Positions 55,473 through 61,662 of a stretch of 61,662 nt of DNA are shown one piece after another. A program made the translations under genes and the position numbers. The notes below the pieces were generated by a model. That model did not search any database. It was not told where the DNA came from and saw only the letters and a program-made list of their open reading frames with translations. Source of the DNA: Paraphysomonas bandaiensis (lineage: Eukaryota > Chrysophyceae); contig CBFFRP010000121.1 in NCBI GenBank assembly GCA_965644295.1, positions 1 through 61,662 on the forward strand, in the 5' to 3' direction. Each line of letters starts with the position of its first letter. Within the stretch, counting starts at the first letter, position 1.

Positions 55473-55712
55473 AAGAGCGGATGCTTGACTTCAGTAGGCA
55501 GCCCAATACCCCGGATGTCTTCTTGAGGTGGGCCTATTCCCAGATACCTGTTTATTCGTCAGGGCCCAAAGACGTCTACACAAGTGACACTTATAGTAGT
55601 ACCACACAAGCATACCGCTATGTATGGGTAGTGGGCAGAAACAATATCTGCTGACTATATATGTGGCTCATGTTAGTTCCTCAGAGAAGTATATCCGGTA
55701 CTTATCACACAT
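55473..55712 (-). repeat. Repeat X copy 3
   Basis: Collinear with 23320-23570, including ggatgcttgacttcag, tgtttattcgtc and tatccggtacttat. Minus-strand reading keeps ISVTCVDVFGP and IRGIGLPTEVKHP. Confidence 0.65.
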
Positions 55713-55921
55713 GGAAGATATTTTCACGGATCATTTGGAAGCTAAGAAGAAATAATTGACAATTTAATAGTTGTGTTATATTTAACTTCCAACTGAAATT
55801 TTAGTCTACTACGTTCCTTAGTATCTTGTCTTTCAACTCTCTCCCGATTCAACTAGCAATACGGTAAATAACAAAGAGCTGATAGATGTATACCACTCAA
55901 AAGGAATTAAACTAAAGTTAG

Positions 55922-56956
55922 TTACACCTCCAAAGCAGTGAATCTGCTTACAGGCATACCATAAGATACAGCCACCTGAATGCAAGCAAAGCACTTGTCT
56001 ACAGAGAACACATCTTTATCAAGAACCTGTTTATCGGAAATGGCAACCCTAAGACTGCTCTCCATATCAATCCATACAGGTTTCCCTTCGCAGCTGTCAA
56101 TAACCATTTCAAGCACATTTGCAATTGTGTTTGGACCAATTCCTCCGGCATAACCGCACAGTACATCTGGGTTCGTAAGAGGAGGTTGGAGACTAGTCGG
56201 GAAAATACCCTTTCCACACGACGCATCGAAAAGCACGCTAACATTAGAAGGTACATCACCATCTGCGGTAAGCAGACCCCAAAGTTGTCGAGTTTCGTCA
56301 TTCAGCTGAAATATCCACTCGACTTCAGGAACATTTTCGATAGCAGTACGTAGGCCGTGTGCGTACTCTGGAAGCCTTGCTGTGTCCATATCAACTGCAT
56401 TTGCTGTGGTTGCATTAACCTGAACCCTAGAAAATCCAAGTTTATGAAGCTCAGCAACGAAGCTGTAATCTCCCCCGAGAACCTATGTTGGTAAGTTACG
56501 CCGTAAAACTCAGCACTCTTATCCTACCTCCTGGCACCTGCTCCCGCACAAGTGTCCCGCCAGACGCATAATACCACCATTCTCTTTGTTCACTTGGGCT
56601 AGCCTTTGTACCCAGCTCCACGACGGATAACGAGGAGAGTTTTCCAGGTCTGAAACAGGTGCATTATAACAACACTCCATATCTACTCTATGGACACACC
56701 TGGTCTGAATAAGATTCCCCACTCCACCCATGAATACTTCGTTGAAACTAACTGTAAAAGCGCGGGGTCAACACTGAAATAACATGAAAAAATAAACAGA
56801 AGAATTGTTAGGAGGGGTATATACATAGTGCATGCGTTGTGTTTATACATGATCTTATATACATATAGAGATAACTGACCTATCATCAGCCCCACAGAAA
56901 CCAATCACACGCAAGTTTAATGACTTAGAATCTGTTGATGATTGAAATTCAGTCAT
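55922..56956 (-). CDS. Conserved TIM-barrel-like protein (PRA isomerase-like), unknown
   Basis: Complement of 56880-56956, 56700-56773, 56528-56649 and 55922-56482; 277 aa. Alternating strands and helices with strand ends LRVIGFCGADD, WVEWGILFRP, GIMRLAGHLCG, SRVQVNATTA, EWIFQLND, VSVLFDASCGKG, CGYAGGIGPNTI and VWIDMESSLR suggest a beta/alpha barrel; the GGIGPNTI and DASCGKG loops resemble the phosphate-binding and catalytic loops of phosphoribosylanthranilate isomerase. However, there is no tryptophan-pathway context, so the true substrate is open. No signal peptide. Introns are 106, 50 and 45 bases. Head-to-head with the thiol dioxygenase gene. Confidence 0.7.
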
Positions 56957-57344
56957 AGTTTAAGATATAAGCCACTGAGTTGATGAGAGGGTTCGTTTAT
57001 ATAATTCTGTGTGATATGCTACACATAATTGAGGTGACTGTGAGAGTTAGCATTAACATCCTCTATACCGTCCATGTATACCTGTATACAGCAGTATCAC
57101 CAAAAGTACGTGGTTTCTTACTACAGCAGTATATGTGTATGTGCGTATTTCACCATAGTATAGTACATACTCATGTATACCTGGGTATACCAGATAGTAT
57201 ACTGCCGTATATACGATATGTACAATGTACACACTCCTCTTAACACTCTGTCTATAACATCAAACACACATCATATCAGAACAGTGATAATCGAGTGCAT
57301 CCCTGAACACTCATCTACTTTATCTGCTGGGCAACCATGCGTGT

Positions 57345-58115
57345 ATGATCTTGGAATTCGCAAAGGTCTGTTTGGCACTATTAATTCTATCATTCAAATC
57401 AATTATGAGATCTACCTATCGAGTTTTTTCACTTTGTCGAAGAAATTTCTCGTCGATGTCTCAGAAGAGCGTCGTTAACATACAGGCAATGTATGATGCC
57501 ATGTCAAGATGCAGTGATGTATCAGTTTCTGCCCGTAATCCTCTCATGTGTAAAGATGTTCAGTCTTGTCTTGATGCCATGAACAAGGTGTCCCTTCACG
57601 AGATCGGTCTTAGCGAGGACGATGTCCCTTTCCTGAAGGATAATATGTGTATGGATATATTCTCATCTTCCAACTTTAATATCGCGGTATTTATTATACC
57701 GTCTGGTCACAAACTTCCACTGCATGATCATCCTGGAATGGCTGTCTTATCGAAGCTTATATGCGGTCGGATGCGGTACACGTCGTTTTCTCCATGTAAT
57801 AGTCAAGAGCGGCGTACTCGTGATACCCTCTATCAGTACTCGAGTATATCTAAATCAGAGCAGGACCCGGCATGGTTCTTGACCCCTCAGGAAGGTAATT
57901 TTCACGAAATTGAAGCTGAGGAGACTTGCGTAATGCTAGACGTTCTGTTTCCGCCGTATGAGCCTCCTCAACGAGAGTGTACATACTATCGAGCGGTACA
58001 ACAGCATTCTGGATTGTGGAGACTTGAAACCACAGAGGAGCCAGATGGACTTCCGTATGCGGTGCAGTATCCAGGCTATAAGCCCGTGAGGTCCGCTGTG
58101 GGCTCTTACAATTAG
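57345..58115 (+). CDS. ADO: Thiol dioxygenase, ADO/plant cysteine oxidase family
   Basis: A single exon; 256 aa from the first ATG, or 236 from the ATG at 57405, which gives an Arg/Ser-rich start (MRSTYRVFSLCRRNFSS) that could be a mitochondrial presequence. ADO/PCO enzymes use Fe(II) and O2 to oxidise cysteamine or N-terminal Cys of proteins to the sulfinic acid, acting as oxygen sensors for the N-degron pathway. The cupin iron site is clear: LPLHDHPGMAVLSKLICG supplies two His and NFHEIEAEETCVMLDVLFPPY the third; the family block CTYYR follows. Length fits the family. Confidence 0.9.
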   Translation: MILEFAKVCLALLILSFKSIMRSTYRVFSLCRRNFSSMSQKSVVNIQAMYDAMSRCSDVSVSARNPLMCKDVQSCLDAMNKVSLHEIGLSEDDVPFLKDNMCMDIFSSSNFNIAVFIIPSGHKLPLHDHPGMAVLSKLICGRMRYTSFSPCNSQERRTRDTLYQYSSISKSEQDPAWFLTPQEGNFHEIEAEETCVMLDVLFPPYEPPQRECTYYRAVQQHSGLWRLETTEEPDGLPYAVQYPGYKPVRSAVGSYN

Positions 58116-58895
58116 AAAAGCTGGTAAACTCGAGGCAGTTGACGGATATATATTACTACAGCGTAGGTTGAATAGTTAAGATAAAATATTAGATATTTTG
58201 AAATTCTCATATCGTATTACTTCAGTACTTACCTACAGCAGAAATGGAGACTGCGTGTGTGAAATTTCTTCTGTCACCAATATCCTGGCAGCTACCTTGA
58301 AATATATGCAGACTCTAGCAATGTCGTTTTATTTTTGTACGTGCTCCTTTTTGTGATAGCTTCAGTCTGTTTTCGAGGGGACATACGATTTGTTTAGTAC
58401 CTTGAACCTCTATCCCCACACCCCACATGCAAGCAAAGCAGTAACTAGTTAATGTCACTGTATCATTCAATGTAGAGAGCTTTGAATACTATAAAGGTTA
58501 CGATTACTAGTCCCCTTATATCGTTTGCCAATTACTTCACAGTTGCACAAATAAGATTGTAGTAGTATTGTATATTACGATCCCAGCTAAAATTAAGAAA
58601 TCACTTCAACAACCCAGGTTTCTAGCTATTTTTCAGAGTCATGTGGGACAAAAAAATAATGAGTTGTCGTAATTATAACAGCAATTGATTGTTATTCATG
58701 TTATCATTGTGTATGTCCATATCCCGAGATATACATTTCCATCCGACACCATTTCAAACTATTTACCAAGCTAACACACTCTTCTCTGAAACTCAAGCAA
58801 TCCTCCAACACCGCCAGTCTAACATACCACTACAATATACGACCACGCAGCCCCATTACATATATATCATGAATGTCGATAACATATATACGCAA
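58116..58895. other. Convergent intergenic region
   Basis: No gene supported. Plus-strand frames overlapping the CCCH gene are antisense shadows of its repeats. Confidence 0.5.
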
Positions 58896-59552
58896 TTAAT
58901 AGAAGTTATCCCCGGTAGTCACATGGCTGAACCTGCATGTGTCTCCACGGTCACATTCTCCACGCTGAAACGCATAGCATGCGCCGCGGGAGCCACCTCT
59001 GCCAGCATTCTCTGGAACTTCACCAAACTCATGTGTGAATCGGCAGGAATCGCCACGGTCACACTCTCCTCTCTGGTAAGCGTAGCAGATGCCAGCAGAT
59101 TTGCGTGGGCCGCCGTAGCCACCGTCATTACCACCTTCTTCATCATGGCTGAACTTGCAAGAAGACCCGCGATCACACTCGCCTCTTTGGAAAGCATAGC
59201 AAGCACCTCTAGAGCGCGAGTTGTTGTAGCCGCTGAATCCACTGCCACCCTCATGGCTGAAGCGACAAGAGTCACCTCTGGTGCACTCTCCTTTCTGGAA
59301 AGCATAGCAAGCACCTGCGCTTCTGTTTCGCGAGTAACCAGAGAACCCGTTGCCCTCATCGGCTCCCTCCTCATGGCTGAATCGGCAAGAATCGCCACGG
59401 TCGCATTCACCCCTCTGGAAAGCATAGCAAGCTCCACGGCTTCCACCTCTGCGTCCACCAAAGTCACCTGAGGCTCCCTCCTCATGACTAAAACGGCAAG
59501 AATCACCGCGCTCACACTCACCCCTCTGAAAAGCGTAACAAACCCCAGACAT
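58896..59552 (-). CDS. Protein with six tandem CCCH zinc fingers
   Basis: A single exon of 218 codons made of six near-identical fingers, each of the type CYAFQRGECDRGDSCRFSH (C-x7-C-x5-C-x3-H), separated by Gly/Ser/Arg-rich linkers of about 10-18 residues. CCCH fingers of this type bind single-stranded RNA; the Arg/Gly-rich linkers also suit RNA binding or condensate formation. The finger DNA is nearly repetitive, indicating recent internal duplication or gene conversion. There is no other domain. Such repeated CYAFQ-type fingers are known in several algae and stramenopiles. Confidence 0.88.
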   Translation of the reverse strand: MSGVCYAFQRGECERGDSCRFSHEEGASGDFGGRRGGSRGACYAFQRGECDRGDSCRFSHEEGADEGNGFSGYSRNRSAGACYAFQKGECTRGDSCRFSHEGGSGFSGYNNSRSRGACYAFQRGECDRGSSCKFSHDEEGGNDGGYGGPRKSAGICYAYQRGECDRGDSCRFTHEFGEVPENAGRGGSRGACYAFQRGECDRGDTCRFSHVTTGDNFY

Positions 59553-60077
59553 GATTGATATTTTCTTCGTGTTGATATAATGAAGTAAGTAGTGGTGACT
59601 AGATCATGTATTCAGTCCACTCCAATAAAAAAGGAGTGGTTGAGGGACAAAATCTTCAAACGACACTTTAGGATATTCTTTCAGTTTCACTCAAACTTTA
59701 CTTACAACTTGATTTCTATTAAATAAAGGTTTTTTGAAGACCAATATCTAAAAATATCTGGAAATCCAGGAAATATTACCATTGATATTTGTTGAGTTCA
59801 GCTGAAAACCCTGTATATAATAAAGATTATATGAAAAATAGGTAAGAATGGACACATGTACATGTGGCAGTTACACTTTAAGTTTTTATATGTAACCACA
59901 ATACATACTACTGTATATACATATATATATATATGAGACTTCTACTTATGTATATGAGAACTCCAACACTGAGAATATGAGATTACAGCATTAATAATTC
60001 ATCCATTATGACAGTCAATAAGAATTATTCCTTATAAAGATTTGATTAAGTAGTTTGTGTGAAAACAAATATCAATA
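59553..60077. promoter_or_regulatory. Divergent promoter region, CCCH / EF-hand-like gene
   Basis: 525 AT-rich bases with a (TA)n run at 59919-59933. No gene. Confidence 0.35.
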
Positions 60078-61351
60078 ATGAACGAATCAAGGGAATATTC
60101 AGAGGATGAAGAGAGGTGTGTGTATATGACTCTGTGTTTCCTTTACATTCTACTCACTTTATATATCTTATATTAGAGTTTTAAAAACACTTTTTGATTC
60201 ATGTGATGAAGAAAAAGTTGGAAGTATTCATGTTAATCAATTGCCTGGTCTTTTGGTGAAAATAGGGAAAGATGAGGGTAGGAGACTGGAGCGTAGATTG
60301 CTTGTTACTAACAGTTTCATATAGGAGATGTCCTTAAAATAGTCGGGAAATGCTCTAATGTTGCTGAAGAAAATGGTGGAATGGTGTCATATGAGCAATT
60401 TCGTGAAGCTGTGAAGAGTTTTGAGAAAGAAAGCGAAGTTCCCGCTGAAGGCCCTGACCCTAAAGTTGTGGAATTCATGCGCATTCTAGAAGAGTATCGT
60501 GTTAAATGTGAAGAGGAAGGAAATTATTTGGAGGCAGGGAGAGCTCATAAACAACTTGATATATTGAGAACACAAGAAGAAAAACGACAGCAGAAGGCCA
60601 TCAGAGTTCGTCAAATTACTGAGCGGCAAGACGTGCAGGTGTGTGGGTGAGCAAACTCCAGTATAATTATTGTAACAGTTTGTTTTCTATGAAGCTGGCC
60701 CATAATATGCAATTCAGCGAATTTAATGCTGCGTGGGATCGCTATATGGAGGAATATGACAACATGGCTCAAGTATATATTCAGCAAATGACTGAGCGTC
60801 ATGCCATCGTGTTATTGGAATATCAAAAACAGCTACGAGCTGAACTTGCTTCCAAACCTCCGAAATGGTCTAAGGAGTTGTTAGAGTGGCGTCGTCGTCA
60901 ACATATACTGGCTAGGTAATGTTATATAAGCTGCTTTCTACTGTGTAACACTTTTTTTAGGGGAAAGAAATATTCTGATGCCCAGAAACTGAAACGCATT
61001 GCCGACAAGGCCGAACAAAAAGAGAAGGAAGACATGGAGCAACAACAAGCTATTGTATTTGCCCGGCGTGAGGCGAAATATCGTCAGCAGCAACAAGCTG
61101 AGCTACAAGCGCTATTGAAGCGCATCGAAGCTCGCAGAAAAGAACATATAAAGCAGCGAAATTTGGACTCCAAGAGGCTTCTGCAACGAAACAGGAATGT
61201 TCAGGCCGTTTTGGAAACGAAACAGAATTGTGAGTCTCAGAGGCTTTTCAGTGACATAAAGAAGAACATGAAAACTATATCTTCGATTGGGGCAGGTGGT
61301 GGGTCAGTGGGAGGAGGAAGCTCGGCATCACAAGCTTCGTCGATGGTTTGA
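60078..61351 (+). CDS. EF-hand-like and coiled-coil protein, unknown
   Basis: Five exons: 60078-60115, 60177-60277, 60325-60638, 60695-60915 and 60961-61351; 354 aa. The first about 90 residues resemble a calmodulin-type EF-hand pair with decayed loops (LKTLFDSCDEEKVGSIHV; GMVSYEQFREAVKSF). The rest is charged helix and coiled coil (MRILEEYRVKCEEEGNYLEA; FARREAKYRQQQQAELQALL) with a conserved-looking centre (FNAAWDRYMEEYDNMA; PPKWSKELLEWRRRQHILA) and a Gly/Ser tail. Similar proteins are, from memory, known from flagellated protists, so a ciliary role is possible, but I cannot name the family. Introns are 45-61 bases. Confidence 0.7.
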
Positions 61352-61662
61352 TATATGTTTACTCAATGGTTCCTGATTGTTCAAAATGCGCCATATTATT
61401 GTAGGAATAACTTCATTTGAATTAAAAATCAAAAAAATATTTAATATATGCGGTGTATATGAAGGAACATATAGCCAGCAACATATGAAACCCAGCGTAA
61501 ACGAAGACAACATGCTTATGCTGTATGCTGTACTCTAAATTATAAATACTGGGGTGAATAGTTCGTAGTACCAAATCTATATATATAGCTCGCAAGTAGT
61601 ACTTCGTACTTCACAAAGTTCATCGGGTTGATTCTGTGCATATACATATGTATCAGTCACTG
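61352..61662. other. Right-edge intergenic sequence
   Basis: AT-rich, no supported feature up to the window end. Confidence 0.4.

Larger units (their letters stand above)
55004..55921. other. Intergenic region with repeats Y and X side by side
   Basis: Repeat Y fragment (55350-55470) runs directly into repeat X copy 3 (55473-55712). The 78-codon hydrophobic frame at 55025-55261 starts with TTG and looks like a chance frame in AT-rich DNA. Confidence 0.5.

Noticed and set aside
58689-59471. 260-codon plus-strand Ala/Ser/Thr-rich frame over the CCCH gene
   Set aside because: It is the antisense shadow of the six repeated zinc fingers.
1-61662. CRISPR arrays, rRNA genes, bacterial operons or attachment sites
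   Set aside because: None seen; the window is eukaryotic, with spliceosomal introns and LTR retrotransposons.

Overview
This window is a nuclear contig from a unicellular eukaryote. The genes are split by many very short GT-AG introns, mostly 42-63 bases and in two cases only 29 and 33. They encode typical eukaryotic proteins: XRN1, an ER-anchored UBE2J1-type E2, ATG4, a two-pore K+ channel, a sirtuin, a PAK1IP1/MAK11 WD40 protein, a PH/CRAL-TRIO protein and a thiol dioxygenase. Stop codons follow the standard code. A bacterial-type Dld lactate dehydrogenase, a repeated CCCH-finger protein and a TPR/glycosyltransferase/methyltransferase fusion suggest a protist (stramenopile or another SAR lineage is my guess), but the sequence alone does not settle the taxon.

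Layout. 1-2586 is a strikingly AT-rich block read on the minus strand. It holds the start of a family-B DNA polymerase that runs off the left edge, two small ORFs and a frameshifted SF3 helicase, so it looks like the end of an integrated DNA virus or self-replicating element. It abuts a decayed coding repeat (family X, 2587-3370). A second repeat family (Y) lies at 4858-5210, 15955-16260 and 55350-55470. 5435-21692 is gene-rich: Dld, XRN1, UBE2J1, K+ channel, a carrier-like membrane protein and ATG4, with one solo LTR (11291-11591). 23200-37655 is a three-level nest: repeat X interrupted by a Ty1/copia element (23583-37603, LTRs identical by eye), itself interrupted in its RNase H region by a Ty3/gypsy element (24625-33133, 1007-bp LTRs identical by eye). 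Both are young insertions with clear target-site duplications. 37899-61351 is again gene-rich: a coiled-coil protein, PH/CRAL-TRIO, a ZPR1-like/sirtuin fusion, PAK1IP1, the TPR/GT/methyltransferase protein, a TOM1-like membrane protein, a TIM-barrel-like protein, thiol dioxygenase, a six-finger CCCH protein and an EF-hand-like/coiled-coil protein.

How it works together. There are no operons. At least six gene pairs are head-to-head across 0.4-0.9 kb, so shared bidirectional promoters are likely; one of them (UBE2J1 / K+ channel) contains about 540 bases of (CATA)n. Most genes are housekeeping (RNA decay, ERAD, autophagy, ribosome biogenesis, lipid transfer, oxygen sensing). The most unusual items are the exonuclease-less PolB/SF3 element with a start-codon-linked promoter motif, the ZPR1-Sir2 fusion, the 906-residue TPR-GT-MT protein, the Gypsy Gag with a CCCH finger, and the ultrashort introns. 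Exon structures were read by eye from splice sites and frame continuity; all multi-exon models sum to whole codons.
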